A DNA stretch of 64,000 nt, taken from the NCBI RefSeq assembly GCF_004123295.1, contig NZ_SDMK01000001.1:2046001-2110000 (forward strand), given 5' to 3'. Below, piece by piece: positions 35,212-45,026 of the stretch. Numbering within the stretch: position 1 is the stretch's first letter; every line of letters begins with the position of its first letter. The translations under genes and the position numbers were made by a program. The notes beneath the pieces were generated by a model. The model was not told the origin of the DNA. It did no database searches and saw only the letters and a list, made by a program, of their open reading frames with translations. The DNA is from Silvibacterium dinghuense (GTDB lineage: Bacteria; Acidobacteriota; Terriglobia; Terriglobales; Acidobacteriaceae).

Positions 35212-36405
35212 ATGTCAGGCGCAGCGACAGGACTGGGTATCGAGAGCGAGAATTCAGTGCCGGTGACCGGCCAGGGTGCCAACATGGAGATCAGCATCAG
35301 CCGCCAGGATTTATTGCGGGAGCTCACGGCGACGCAGAGCGTGGTCGAGCGCAAGACGACGATTCCGATTCTTTCGAATTTTCTGATCGAGGCTGACGAA
35401 GAGCAGATCACGATCACAGCGACGGATCTTGACCAGAGCATGAAGACCTCATGCAAGGCCAAGGTGAAGAAGCCGGGCTCGTGCACCATTCCGGCGCGCA
35501 AGCTGTATGACTACATCAAGCTGCTGGGTGATGGCGACATCTCCATCAAGCTGATGGACAACCACTGGGTGCAGATCCGCTCCGGCCGGTCGAACACCAA
35601 GATGGTGGGTATGGCGCGGGCCAACTTTCCGCAGGTGCCGGAGTTTCCGCAGACTGCGGTAACCAGCATTCCGGCCGCCTCGCTGAAGAACTGCATCGCC
35701 AAGACGATCTTTGCGATTTCGAACGAGGAATCGCGTTACACGCTGAACGGCGCGCTGCTTATCCTGAAAGCAGAGTCGCTGGCCATGGTGGCGACCGATG
35801 GTCATCGCCTTTCCTTTATTGAAAAAGGCGGCGAAACGCTCTCGAATGTTTCGGGCGAGCGCAAGACGCTGATTCCGCGCAAGGCGTTGGCCGAGCTGCA
35901 GTCGCTGCTCTCGAACACCGAGGCGGAGACGATTGAATTTGCCGAGGATGACCACACGCTCTTCTTCCGCGTGGGACACCGCGTGCTGACCAGCCGCAAG
36001 CTGACAGGGCAGTTCCCGAACTACGAAGCGGTGATGCCGCGCGAGAACACGAAGTTCGTGATTGTGCGCAGCGAAGACCTGATGGGCTCGATCCAGCGCG
36101 TGGCACAGTTTGCCGATGAGCGCTCGGGTGCGGTGAAGATGCGGCTCGAGCAGAACGAGCTGAAGCTTTCGTCCTCGTCAACGGATTCGGGCGAATCGGA
36201 AGATGTCATCGAGTCGCCCTATGCCTTCGATCCGCTGGTGGTTGGTTTCAACTCGGCTTATCTGATCGACTTCCTGCGGGCGATCGGCAACACGGGCGAG
36301 GTACGTCTGGAGTTCAAGGACGCCCAGTCTGCCGGCCAGCTGCGGCCGGAAGATGCCGAAAATGAATATAAGTATCGCTATATCATCATGCCGATGCGGA
36401 TCTGA
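35212..36405 (+). CDS. dnaN: DNA polymerase III beta sliding clamp
   Basis: 397 residues. Three clamp domains: the core begins MEISISRQDLLRELTATQSVVERKTTIPILSNFLI and ends YRYIIMPMRI; typical middle sequence is ATDGHRLSF and FPNYEAVMPRENT. It clamps the replicative polymerase onto DNA as a dimer. ATG 35212 is preceded by AGAGGGGG at good spacing and adds 24 residues; ATG 35284 opens the conserved domain and remains possible. No dnaA or recF is next to it. A strong terminator follows. Confidence 0.97.
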   Translation: MSGAATGLGIESENSVPVTGQGANMEISISRQDLLRELTATQSVVERKTTIPILSNFLIEADEEQITITATDLDQSMKTSCKAKVKKPGSCTIPARKLYDYIKLLGDGDISIKLMDNHWVQIRSGRSNTKMVGMARANFPQVPEFPQTAVTSIPAASLKNCIAKTIFAISNEESRYTLNGALLILKAESLAMVATDGHRLSFIEKGGETLSNVSGERKTLIPRKALAELQSLLSNTEAETIEFAEDDHTLFFRVGHRVLTSRKLTGQFPNYEAVMPRENTKFVIVRSEDLMGSIQRVAQFADERSGAVKMRLEQNELKLSSSSTDSGESEDVIESPYAFDPLVVGFNSAYLIDFLRAIGNTGEVRLEFKDAQSAGQLRPEDAENEYKYRYIIMPMRI

Positions 36406-36435
36406 TTCTCCGCATACGCAAGTTAGGTAAGTGCA

Positions 36436-36470
36436 GAACAAGGCCCTCGAACGCGAGGGCCTTGTTCTTT
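36436..36470 (+). terminator. Rho-independent terminator of dnaN
   Basis: GAACAAGGCCCTCG (36436-36449) and CGAGGGCCTTGTTC (36454-36467) form a perfect 14-bp stem with a 4-base loop, then TTT. It lies 31 bp beyond the dnaN stop. Confidence 0.85.
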
Positions 36471-36495
36471 GGAATGCGCCTATCTTAAGGCCCAA

Positions 36496-37743
36496 TCATA
36501 TCCGCAAAAATACCTTGTTCCGGTACATCCAATACAGCACATACCAGTAAATCAGCATGACAGCGATGCCCATGATCAGAGGTTCTGAAGCCATGCCGAA
36601 AACCTGGAATAACTTGTGTCCGAGGTTGGTGTATAAGTTGCGGATAAGAAACCCTTCCCACAGGTGGGCGATCAGATAAGCGGCAATCGAATTCATGCCG
36701 ACGACCACGAACGGAAACACCACCTTGCGGTGATCTTTGATATCGACAACCCACGAGAAGGCTGCGAGAAAAAGAAAACAGAGGCCACCGCTGAAGAGTG
36801 TCCAGGCCGGGGTCCAGATACGCTTCACGATCGGACAGATGCCGAGGAAGTGGAAGAAGGTGCCGAGCGCTACCAATACTATCCCTATGAGGATCAGCTT
36901 CTTCAGAGGGATTTTCGGTGCCGCGGCACGCAGCCACTGTCCGGCGAAAAGGCCCAGCAACATGGTTCCGAGCGTAGGAATGAAGCTCAACGTGAGATAG
37001 CCTCCCTCGTTGAACAGAAAGCGCGAGGGACGCGGAAACAGGTTGAGAAACCAGACATCGAAGGCTTGTCCCAGATTGCTGTTCTTGTTCCAGTGCGAGG
37101 CAAATCCGGTGAAGTTATGGTGCCAGTCTGCCGGAACACCCACCGCTGCATAATCGAATGCCTGTCCTGGTGCGGGATAGAGCGCCCAGGCCAGCCAATA
37201 ACCGAAGAGAATCATGGCAAAGGCGGTCCATTGCCACTTGGGTCTGCAGAAGCTGAGCAGAAACGCAAAGGTATAACCCATGCCGATCTGCGATAACGTG
37301 TCTTCAAAGGTGAAGTTCGTCATCGAACTGTCCGTGGAGCGCAGCAGTACGCCCAGTGCAGTGAGGATCAAAGCGCGCACGATTGTGTGCAGGAGCATTC
37401 TGCCGAAGGTCTGCTCTTTGCGGATGCGGCTGGCAATGGAATAGGGCATCGCGACGCCCACCAGGAAGGTGAACGAAGGCTGGATCATGTCGTGCAGGCC
37501 CAGCCCGGCCCACTCCACGTGCGTCTGGTTGTAACCGAGGATGCGCCAGAACAGGCTGTCCGGGAAGGCCTGATGCATATGAGCAAACTGCATGACCTCG
37601 CCCATCATGAGCAGCATGACGAGACCGCGATAGGCATCCACGGCGACATTGCGCTTTGGAGATTGCACCGCGTTCGTTTCTGACGCGGCGGGCGCGCCTG
37701 GGATGGGAGGAAGCTGGGTTTCGATTGTGGTGGCAGCCGCCAT
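36496..37743 (-). CDS. DUF5009 / HGSNAT-like membrane acyltransferase
   Basis: 415 residues, about 10-11 membrane segments. Signature near the N-terminus RNVAVDAYRGLVMLLMM, then HVEWAGLGLHDMIQPSFTFLVGVAMPYS with the conserved Asp-His, and a C-terminal VGMNSIAAYLIAHL. Related to heparan-alpha-glucosaminide N-acetyltransferase and bacterial DUF5009 proteins, which acylate sugars across the membrane. The bacterial substrate is not established. It is convergent with dnaN. Confidence 0.88.
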   Translation of the reverse strand: MAAATTIETQLPPIPGAPAASETNAVQSPKRNVAVDAYRGLVMLLMMGEVMQFAHMHQAFPDSLFWRILGYNQTHVEWAGLGLHDMIQPSFTFLVGVAMPYSIASRIRKEQTFGRMLLHTIVRALILTALGVLLRSTDSSMTNFTFEDTLSQIGMGYTFAFLLSFCRPKWQWTAFAMILFGYWLAWALYPAPGQAFDYAAVGVPADWHHNFTGFASHWNKNSNLGQAFDVWFLNLFPRPSRFLFNEGGYLTLSFIPTLGTMLLGLFAGQWLRAAAPKIPLKKLILIGIVLVALGTFFHFLGICPIVKRIWTPAWTLFSGGLCFLFLAAFSWVVDIKDHRKVVFPFVVVGMNSIAAYLIAHLWEGFLIRNLYTNLGHKLFQVFGMASEPLIMGIAVMLIYWYVLYWMYRNKVFLRI

Positions 37744-37925
37744 GCGAATCGCTCCTATTCGGAACTAATACAAACATCTCGGCTGATACCTGTAAAGTCG
37801 CAATCATCACAGCAATGGACGTGGAGACTGCCAGAGCGGGCACTCTTTCTGCCAGGATGTCCCCTCACAACAGATATTGGATCGGGGGGTGAATCTGCAT
37901 AAAAAGCAGCGAGAGTTTCCGAAAC

Positions 37926-37964
37926 GACAAACGCCCCGGCTGTGTGCCAGGGCGTCTGTTTGTC
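37926..37964 (-). terminator. Possible terminator of the YXWXGXW gene
   Basis: GACAAACGCCC (37926 onward) pairs with GGGCGTCTGTTTGTC (to 37964), with a small bulge. No T run follows on the minus strand, so this is a hairpin of likely but unproven terminator function. Confidence 0.45.
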
Positions 37965-37980
37965 TGCAATGACGTCAGGG

Positions 37981-39054
37981 TTATTCGGGCTTCTTCTCTT
38001 CCTGTGGCCGTTGCTGCTGCGGGCGCGCCTGTTGCTGTGGCCGGGTTGCGGGCCTCGCCTGTGCCTGCGGACGAGCCTGGGTTTGCGGGCGCGTCTGCTG
38101 CTCGGGTCTGGACTGTTGCGCAGGGCGGGTCTCAGGCCGCGCAGTCTGCTCTGCTGGGCGAGTCTGCGGTCTGGCCTGCTGTGCTGGCCTGGTTTGCGCC
38201 TGCGGCCGTTCGGTGGTTCCAGGACGATTGCCGGTGGCAGGACGTGTGGTGTTTCCAGGACGACTGTTGTTCCCAGCCTCGGGCCGCGTATTGCCAGGTC
38301 TGTTTGCAGGCTGGTTGTTGGTTACTGGCCGTGCGCGATTGAATTCCGCTGCTGAGTTTGCCGGCCGCTGCAGAGCGGCAACGGCTGGCCGCCCGTGATT
38401 CTGTGAAGCCCAGTTGGCCTTGTTCTGCTGGGCGAATCGTTCCTGGTTGCTTTGCGCACCGGTAGGACCGAAGCGGCGCTGCTGCTGGGCCTGCATCTGC
38501 TGCTGCGTGGGTCGAGCCTGGATGCCGCCCTGTCCGCCGTTGAAGCTGACACGGTTGACGTTGTTGTTCACGATGACCGTGTTGTCAATGTAGGTGTTGC
38601 GAATCACGGTCCGGTTTACGTTGACCACCGCAGTGTTGTAGCTGAAATTGCCACCCACCCAGCGTCCGCCGTAGAAGCCGTTGCCGCCGTAGCCGAAGCC
38701 GTAATTCACGCCGCCGTAGAAACCAACCGTTGGTCCCCAGTAGCCGGCATGCCAGGCGTAGATACCGTTACCCCAGCCCCAGTAACCGGGCGTCCAGAGC
38801 ATGCCGGGGGCGGGTGCTACCACCCAGGTGCCAGGCACCCAATAGTAGCCGCCAGGTCCCCAGGCCCAGTAACCGGGCGTCCAGATGTAGTTCGGCGCCG
38901 GGCAGACGGGCTGCACATAAACGGGCAGCACGGGGGGAGCGATGGTAATAGAAATGCCGATCTGCGCCTGGGCAGGCGTGCCAGGAGCTGCGGCCAGGCC
39001 AGCAGCGGCTAGCGCGAGAGTAGCGATGCGGAAGAGACGGCGGAACGGGCTCAT
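37981..39054 (-). CDS. Exported YXWXGXW-repeat protein with Gln/Arg/Pro-rich tail
   Basis: 357 residues. A signal peptide (LFRIATLALAAAGLAAAPGTPAQA, cleavage near residue 30) precedes a Pro-Val-Tyr stretch and repeats of the PGYWGWG/PGYWAWG/PGTWV type (YXWXGXW) over residues about 55-110, then Gly/Tyr/Asn-rich sequence. From about residue 180 the protein is low-complexity: Gln, Arg, Pro, Thr and Ala in repeats such as ARPQTRPAEQ. Such proteins sit in the outer envelope; the role is unknown. ATG 39054 has AAGGAT eight bases before it. It is divergent from padR2. Confidence 0.85.
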   Translation of the reverse strand: MSPFRRLFRIATLALAAAGLAAAPGTPAQAQIGISITIAPPVLPVYVQPVCPAPNYIWTPGYWAWGPGGYYWVPGTWVVAPAPGMLWTPGYWGWGNGIYAWHAGYWGPTVGFYGGVNYGFGYGGNGFYGGRWVGGNFSYNTAVVNVNRTVIRNTYIDNTVIVNNNVNRVSFNGGQGGIQARPTQQQMQAQQQRRFGPTGAQSNQERFAQQNKANWASQNHGRPAVAALQRPANSAAEFNRARPVTNNQPANRPGNTRPEAGNNSRPGNTTRPATGNRPGTTERPQAQTRPAQQARPQTRPAEQTARPETRPAQQSRPEQQTRPQTQARPQAQARPATRPQQQARPQQQRPQEEKKPE

Positions 39055-39224
39055 GTGGGTATCCTTTTCAGCTGCATTGCGTTGGAAGGGCATTGGGCCT
39101 CGTAGTGCGCATCCTAAACGCCTGCCGATGCGGAGCGAAAGAAAACAGCGGCAGAGAGCAGCGATTAACTCGGAGGTAAGACAGGGCTTATCGGTTGCCT
39201 GGCATGACAGGGAATTCATTTTGA

Positions 39225-39253
39225 TTGACAGAATTTACACCCTTTTTTACTCT
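39225..39253 (+). promoter_or_regulatory. Sigma-70-type promoter of the second padR-ADOP unit
   Basis: TTGACA (39225-39230), 17-base spacer, TACTCT (39248-39253). Identical hexamers and spacing to the first padR promoter (26371-26399), although the spacers differ. The start codon is 21 bases beyond the -10 box. Confidence 0.65.
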
Positions 39254-39274
39254 ATGCCTTCTAGTGAAAAGCCT

Positions 39275-39628
39275 ATGTTTCTGAAGCGAACTTCACGCGA
39301 TCTCTTTCCAGGCGCGCTCGAGATGATGATTCTCGAGTCGCTGCGGCGGCAGCCGGCGCATGGCTATGCGCTGGTGCAGCATATCCAGCAACGCTCGAAC
39401 CAGCTGCTGCAGGTGGAAGAGGGATCGCTCTATCCGGCGCTCCAGCGCCTGCTCAAGGAAAAGCTGGTCAAGGCGGAGTGGGGGATCTCCTCGACCAACC
39501 GCCGGGTACGAACCTACACCATCACCGCCGCGGGGCTGAAGCACCTGGAGCGCGAGCGTTCGAGCTTCGAGAGGATGTTTGAAGGCATCGCGCTGGTGCT
39601 GGGCACGCGTGGCGAAGCAAATACGTAA
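39275..39628 (+). CDS. PadR-family transcriptional regulator
   Basis: 117 residues from ATG 39275. PadR winged helix: LFPGALEMMILESL, QPAHGYALVQHI, EEGSLYPALQRLLKEKLV, TNRRVRTYTITAAGLK. An upstream ATG at 39254 was rejected because it starts on the base after the -10 box. The pattern of residues matches the other PadR here, so they are paralogues. It should regulate the two ADOP genes downstream, the first starting 52 bp later. Ligand unknown. Confidence 0.93.
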   Translation: MFLKRTSRDLFPGALEMMILESLRRQPAHGYALVQHIQQRSNQLLQVEEGSLYPALQRLLKEKLVKAEWGISSTNRRVRTYTITAAGLKHLERERSSFERMFEGIALVLGTRGEANT

Positions 39629-39679
39629 CTGTAATGGTGGCAGTTTTATTTGCAGTAATGATAGATCCGAGGTGAGGGC

Positions 39680-42349
39680 ATGAGCTGGTTCTCGCGCATC
39701 TTCCGCCGCCGTGGCATTTATGCCGATTACTCCGAGGAGCTGCGCCTGCACCTGGAAGAGCGCGCCGAACAGCTGATGCGCGACGAAGGCCTTCCGCGCG
39801 AAGAGGCAGAGCTGCGTGCCCGGCGGATGTTCGGGAATACGACGCTGCTCGAGGAACGCGGACGCGAGGCCTGGCAATGGCCGGTATGCGAAGAGCTTTA
39901 TTCGGATGCGAAGTATGCGCTGCGGCAGATGCGTTCTTCTCCGGGCTTCGCGGTGACGGTGATCCTGCTGCTGGGGTTGGGTATCGGGGCGACAACAGCA
40001 GTCTTCAGCCTGGTGCATGCGGTTCTGCTGAAGCCGTTGCTGTATCCAGACAGCGCATCGCTGGTGATTCCGTGGGCTGTGGCTCCGGCAGGCGTGGATA
40101 CCGGTGGCCTGAGTTTGCTTCCATGGAATCCGATTCAGTTTCATGCGCTCGAGAAGGAGCGGGGAACGTATCGATACATCGGAGCTTTTGAGGGAGCCCG
40201 CTTCAACCTCACCGGGCAGGGCGATCCGGAGACGCTTGAGGGAGCATTGGTATCGTGGGTATTCTTTCCTGCGCTTGGCGTTACGCCGGAGCTGGGGCGG
40301 ATCTTTACGCAGCAGGAAGACACGCCGGGAAATGCGCATGTGGTGATGATGAGCGATGCGGTATGGCGCAGCCGCTTCCATGCCGACAGATCCATTGTGG
40401 GCAAAGCCCTTTCCCTCGACGGCGCGCCGTACACCGTGGTGGGCGTCATGCCGCCGGGTTTCGGCTTTCCGCGAGCCAGCGAGATGCCTGCGGAGTTTGA
40501 TTTCGGAATCGAGAGCGAGCTCTGGGTGCCGATAGCTCTACCCGCTGTGACGCCGCGCTTCACGCCGTCCGAGTTGGCTTTTGTGGGGCGGTTGCTGCCT
40601 GGGCTGTCGCTGGAGCAGGCACAGGCGGGGATGGACCTCTTTGCACAACGCATGGATCGTGAAATGCCTGTGGCGAAGGGATGGTCGCAGTCGCGAGTGG
40701 TTTCACTGCAACAGCAGATCGCAGGGGATTCGCGGCGTCCGCTGTTTCTGATCCTGGGCGCAGTGGGTGTCGTGCTGCTGGTGGTTTGTTTCAACATCGC
40801 CGGGCTGCTGCTGGCGCGGGGCATTGCGCGGAGCCGCGAGTTTACGCTGCGGACGGCGCTGGGGGCTGGGCGTTCGCGCCTGCTGAAACAGATGCTGGTG
40901 GAAAGCCTGCTGCTGGCCTTTGCAGGCGGAGGGTTTGGCGTCATCATGGCGGCTGCAGGCATCGAGGCCATCAGGATTCTTGGCCCGCAACAGTTGCCAC
41001 GTCTGCATGAGGTATCGCTCGATCTTCCTGTGCTTGCTTTCGCGATCGGATTGACACTGATGACCGGGCTGATCTTCGGATTTGCGCCTGCGCTGGGAGC
41101 TGCACGTGTCGATCTGGCGGGTGGATTGAAAGAGAGTGGGCAACGGCAGGGCGGCGGCGTGAAGCAGTCACGTCTGCGTGCTGTGCTGGTGAGCTCGCAG
41201 ATGGCCCTGGCCCTGGTGCTGGTCTTTTCGGCCGGGTTGCTGGTGCGGAGCTTCACGCGCCTTCTTGCCGCAGACCCGGGATTCAGTCCGGAGCATGTGC
41301 TGACCTTCTCGCTCTCGCTGCCGACGGCCACCTATCCCGACCGCGATGCCATTGCGCACTTCTACCAGCAGGCGCTGCCTGAGCTGAGAGCGGTGCCGGG
41401 TGTGCATGCTGTGGGCGTCACGGAGTCGGTACCGATGGAGGGAGCTACGGAGTCGACGGCGATTGTGGTGAATGAAAGGCCTCCGGCTAAAGGGGATCGG
41501 CCTCCGATTGTGAACTATACGATCGGTTCTCCGGGGTTGTTTGCGGCCATGGGCACGCCGCTGCTTGCGGGGAGGGAGTTCCTGGACTCCGACACGCTGA
41601 CAGCGCCGCAGGTGACGATCGTGAACCGCGCCATGGCAGAGCGCTTCTGGCCTCATCAGAGCGCGCTGGGCAAGCAGGTGCGCGTGCCGTTTCAGAGGGT
41701 GCCGGCGACGATTGTGGGTGTGGTGGCGGATGTGAAGCGCACTTCGTTACGCGAGACACCGGAGCCGGAGATGTTCGAGCCCTATACGCAGAATGTGTGG
41801 CCTTCGATGGCCATGATGCACGTGGTCATTCGCACCAAGGCCGATCCGGCGTTGGTCATCCGTGAGACGCGCTCCGCATTGCGTTCGCTCGATGCGGGGT
41901 TGCCGATGGCGAAGGTGACGACGCTCTCCACGCTTGAGAGCAGCGCCACAGCAAGCGAGCGGTTTTCGATGCTGACGCTGGGCTTCTTCGGCGTTTTTGC
42001 GCTGCTGCTGGCTGCGGTCGGCATCTTCGGACTGGTCTCTTATTCTGTGACGCAGCAGACGCGGGAGATCGGCATCCGCATGGCGCTCGGATCATCGCGC
42101 TCGAGTGTATTCCAGATCATTCTCAGGAGAAGTCTGCGCCTTGCCGCCGTGGGAGCTGTGCTGGGCACGGTGGCCGCGCTGGGCGTTGGACGGGCGCTGA
42201 GCAGCTATCTCTATGGTGTGAAGGGATACGATCCGGTGACACTGGGCGCGGTGGTGGTGTTGCTGATGGGAGCAGCGATGCTCGCTGGATTTCTGCCCGC
42301 GCGGCGTGCGGCCTCGATTGATCCGATGACCGCGCTGCGGGCGGAGTGA
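39680..42349 (+). CDS. ADOP-type ABC transporter permease (first of a tandem)
   Basis: 889 residues; start ATG 39680 after GAGGTGAGGGC. Prefix domain (about 1-75: YSEELRLHLEERAEQLMRDEG, RARRMFGNTTLLEERGRE), then two MacB-PCD/FtsX halves with membrane clusters at about 95-115, 355-470 and 760-880, ending RRAASIDPMTALRAE. No ATPase nearby. It is followed three bases later by a paralogue, so the two may form a heterodimeric membrane complex. Function unknown. Confidence 0.92.
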   Translation: MSWFSRIFRRRGIYADYSEELRLHLEERAEQLMRDEGLPREEAELRARRMFGNTTLLEERGREAWQWPVCEELYSDAKYALRQMRSSPGFAVTVILLLGLGIGATTAVFSLVHAVLLKPLLYPDSASLVIPWAVAPAGVDTGGLSLLPWNPIQFHALEKERGTYRYIGAFEGARFNLTGQGDPETLEGALVSWVFFPALGVTPELGRIFTQQEDTPGNAHVVMMSDAVWRSRFHADRSIVGKALSLDGAPYTVVGVMPPGFGFPRASEMPAEFDFGIESELWVPIALPAVTPRFTPSELAFVGRLLPGLSLEQAQAGMDLFAQRMDREMPVAKGWSQSRVVSLQQQIAGDSRRPLFLILGAVGVVLLVVCFNIAGLLLARGIARSREFTLRTALGAGRSRLLKQMLVESLLLAFAGGGFGVIMAAAGIEAIRILGPQQLPRLHEVSLDLPVLAFAIGLTLMTGLIFGFAPALGAARVDLAGGLKESGQRQGGGVKQSRLRAVLVSSQMALALVLVFSAGLLVRSFTRLLAADPGFSPEHVLTFSLSLPTATYPDRDAIAHFYQQALPELRAVPGVHAVGVTESVPMEGATESTAIVVNERPPAKGDRPPIVNYTIGSPGLFAAMGTPLLAGREFLDSDTLTAPQVTIVNRAMAERFWPHQSALGKQVRVPFQRVPATIVGVVADVKRTSLRETPEPEMFEPYTQNVWPSMAMMHVVIRTKADPALVIRETRSALRSLDAGLPMAKVTTLSTLESSATASERFSMLTLGFFGVFALLLAAVGIFGLVSYSVTQQTREIGIRMALGSSRSSVFQIILRRSLRLAAVGAVLGTVAALGVGRALSSYLYGVKGYDPVTLGAVVVLLMGAAMLAGFLPARRAASIDPMTALRAE

Positions 42350-42352
42350 GCG

Positions 42353-45025
42353 ATGAATCTCTGGGCACGAAGCTTCGGGCGAGAACGTATGAAGCGTGAG
42401 CTGTCGGAAGAGGTACGTCTCCACATGGAAGAGCGGGCGGAGCAGTGGATGCGGGAGGAAGGCATCTCCCGCGAGCAGGCAGATCTGCGCGCGCGAAAGG
42501 CCTTCGGCAATGCTGCGTTAATCGAGGAGCGGAGCCGCGAGCACTGGCAGTGGCCGCGCATCGAGCAGCTTTGGGCTGACATGAAGTATGGCCTGCGCCA
42601 GTTGATGAAGTCGCCGGGCATTACACTGATCGCGGTGCTGACGCTGGCCCTCGGCATCGGCGCAAATACGGCCATCTTTACGTTGACGTGGAACATCGTG
42701 CTGCGCGGCCTCCCGGTACATGATCCAGGACGTTTGGTCGTCTACGAGATGCGCAATGGCGATACGCTGCATGGGTTGAGCGGACCGCTCTATACACTGC
42801 TGCGTGCGCGGCAGCAGACCAGCACGGATATGCTGGTCTGGGCCAACGATGAAAAGGTGCCGGTAGTTGCTGACGGCCGCACGACCGCTGAGACGGCGCA
42901 GGTGCTTACCGTGAACAGCTTCTCCCTGCTGGGCCTCGCACCTGAGCTTAGGCGTCCCTTCTATGCACAGGATGCTCACCAACCGGTTGCGTTGTTAAGT
43001 GATGCCTACTGGCGCAGCCACTTTGGCGCGAGCGCCGATGTGCTCGGCAAGCCGATCGCCGTGGATGGCCATGCGGTGACGGTGATTGGCGTGATGCCTG
43101 GGGCCTTTACCGGCCTAACGGCGAACCTGCAGCCTGCTGTCTATCTGCCATTCGAGTTTGCCAACGTACTGTGGGCGAAGGATGACACGACAGTCGCGTG
43201 GCCTGCGCATTATGGCTTCTACGTAATGGGAAGGCTCAAACCCGGTTCTTCACTGCGGCAGGCGAAGGCCGAACTGGCGGCGCTCGAATCACAATTGCGC
43301 AAGGACGCAGACCCTTCCGGTATTTATCTTGCTCAGTATTTCAAAATGCTGCGGCTCAACGTAGCCGATGGAAGTAGTGGCTACTCCTGGCTGAAGACGA
43401 CGTATCAGAGTCCGTTGTTTGTTTTGGAACTGCTGGTCGGGCTGCTGCTACTCCTGTGCTCGGTAAACACGGCGCTGGTCATGCTGGCACGCGTGAGCGG
43501 CCGTCGCCAGGAATATGCGCTGCGCATCATGCTTGGCGCGCGTCGCTGGCGAGTGATCCAGCAGGTGCTGGTAGAGACACTGTTGCTGGTTGTACCAGGA
43601 CTGCTGGGTGGTGTGCTGCTGGGCTGGCTGGGAGCGCACGCTCTTAGCGGCATGCTGGCGAGCGACCGCACGCCGCAGGATCTGGTGCTGCGGCCGAACG
43701 GCGTGATCCTTGCGGTGAACATAGGCGCCGCGCTGATGGTGGCCCTTGCTGCCGGACTCGTTCCTGCGCTGCGTGCCTCGGGAATACGGCCGGCGACAGG
43801 GGCACAGCTTGTGAGCCGGACCGTGTCGGCAAAGCAGACGAGTGGCTGGGCGATTGCGCTGCAGGTGGCGGTGAGTCTTTGCCTGCTGAGTACATCGCTC
43901 CTGCTGGGGCGCACGCTGCTGCAGCTAACGATGGGGCATACGGGATTCAACTTTAATCACACTGCGGCTGCGACAGTTGATCTCTCGCCGCTCAAATTGA
44001 GTAGCGTGCAGGGAAACCAGCTCTACCAGCGCTTTACCGCAGCATTGCAGGCGGAGCCGGGCGTGCAGGCTGTGGGCTATACCGGCCTGTTGCCGCTCTC
44101 CAACCACTACATGGTCAGCCGCAGCTTCTCGGTCGATAGCCATGGAACGATCCATAGCGATGGCAATCTCTCTATCACGACGGTCTCAACAGGATACTTT
44201 CCTGCCGCGGGGACGCGCTTGCTGGAAGGTGGTACGGCGAATCGCGAAAGAGACTGCGTGTTGAGCCAATCTCTGGCGAGGTTTTTCTTTCCCGATGAAG
44301 ATGCCATGGGCAGAATGGTGTATTTCAGTACGGCCGGCAAGCCCGATGGCACAGTGCGCGATCCGAAGTTCGCATGCATGGTGACGGGCATTGCTGAAGA
44401 TGTGAAGTATATCTCGCTGCGCAAACCGGTTACGCCTATACTCTACGAGGTCTTCCGTGTGGACCAGCCTGAAGACAATGATGCTCCGGTGAGCGATACT
44501 GCCTTGCTGGTGCGCGGTGCGTCGACGCAACTTGCCATGGAGGCGGTCTATCGCGCCGCCGCCGTTTTCCCTGCAGCCGCAGTCGTGAAAGTACGGACCT
44601 TTCGTTCGCGCGCGGATGATGATCTGAGCCGTGAACGCATGCTGGTATGGCTCTCTGGAGGCTTCTCCGTACTGGCATTGTTGCTCACCGCGCTCGGGCT
44701 CTATGGGATGGTGATGCGCACGGTGACGCTGCGTACGCGCGAGATCGGCATCCGCATGGCACTGGGCGCGCAGAGGGGATCGATCCTTGTCGCGCTCGGT
44801 CGCCGTACGCTGCTGGAGGTCGTCGCGGGCCTGCTGGCGGGCATTGCAGGAGCGATGCTCATGGGAGGAGCAATAGCGAAACTGCTGGCCACGGAGGCAT
44901 CCCTGGGAGCTGGCCGTTCGCTGTTCGCCGCAGGGATGATCTTGCTGGTAGCAGCCCTGGCATTGATCGCACCCGTGCTGCGTGCGATGAGGGTGGATCC
45001 CATGCAGGCGTTGCGCGCGGAATAG
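42353..45025 (+). CDS. ADOP-type ABC transporter permease (second of a tandem)
   Basis: 890 residues from ATG 42353, three bases after the previous stop. The prefix domain closely repeats that of its neighbour (LSEEVRLHMEERAEQWMREEG, RARKAFGNAALIEERSRE), then MacB-PCD/FtsX halves with the first TM at [20 protein letters not shown] and the last cluster ending RAMRVDPMQALRAE. The tandem order with the same prefix suggests duplication; the periplasmic domains have diverged strongly. No ATPase nearby. Confidence 0.92.
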   Translation: MNLWARSFGRERMKRELSEEVRLHMEERAEQWMREEGISREQADLRARKAFGNAALIEERSREHWQWPRIEQLWADMKYGLRQLMKSPGITLIAVLTLALGIGANTAIFTLTWNIVLRGLPVHDPGRLVVYEMRNGDTLHGLSGPLYTLLRARQQTSTDMLVWANDEKVPVVADGRTTAETAQVLTVNSFSLLGLAPELRRPFYAQDAHQPVALLSDAYWRSHFGASADVLGKPIAVDGHAVTVIGVMPGAFTGLTANLQPAVYLPFEFANVLWAKDDTTVAWPAHYGFYVMGRLKPGSSLRQAKAELAALESQLRKDADPSGIYLAQYFKMLRLNVADGSSGYSWLKTTYQSPLFVLELLVGLLLLLCSVNTALVMLARVSGRRQEYALRIMLGARRWRVIQQVLVETLLLVVPGLLGGVLLGWLGAHALSGMLASDRTPQDLVLRPNGVILAVNIGAALMVALAAGLVPALRASGIRPATGAQLVSRTVSAKQTSGWAIALQVAVSLCLLSTSLLLGRTLLQLTMGHTGFNFNHTAAATVDLSPLKLSSVQGNQLYQRFTAALQAEPGVQAVGYTGLLPLSNHYMVSRSFSVDSHGTIHSDGNLSITTVSTGYFPAAGTRLLEGGTANRERDCVLSQSLARFFFPDEDAMGRMVYFSTAGKPDGTVRDPKFACMVTGIAEDVKYISLRKPVTPILYEVFRVDQPEDNDAPVSDTALLVRGASTQLAMEAVYRAAAVFPAAAVVKVRTFRSRADDDLSRERMLVWLSGGFSVLALLLTALGLYGMVMRTVTLRTREIGIRMALGAQRGSILVALGRRTLLEVVAGLLAGIAGAMLMGGAIAKLLATEASLGAGRSLFAAGMILLVAALALIAPVLRAMRVDPMQALRAE

Positions 45026-45026
45026 A

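Noticed and set aside
39254-39274. Upstream ATG at 39254 as start of the second PadR
   Set aside because: It begins on the base immediately after the -10 box of the shared promoter, so it would lie outside the transcript.
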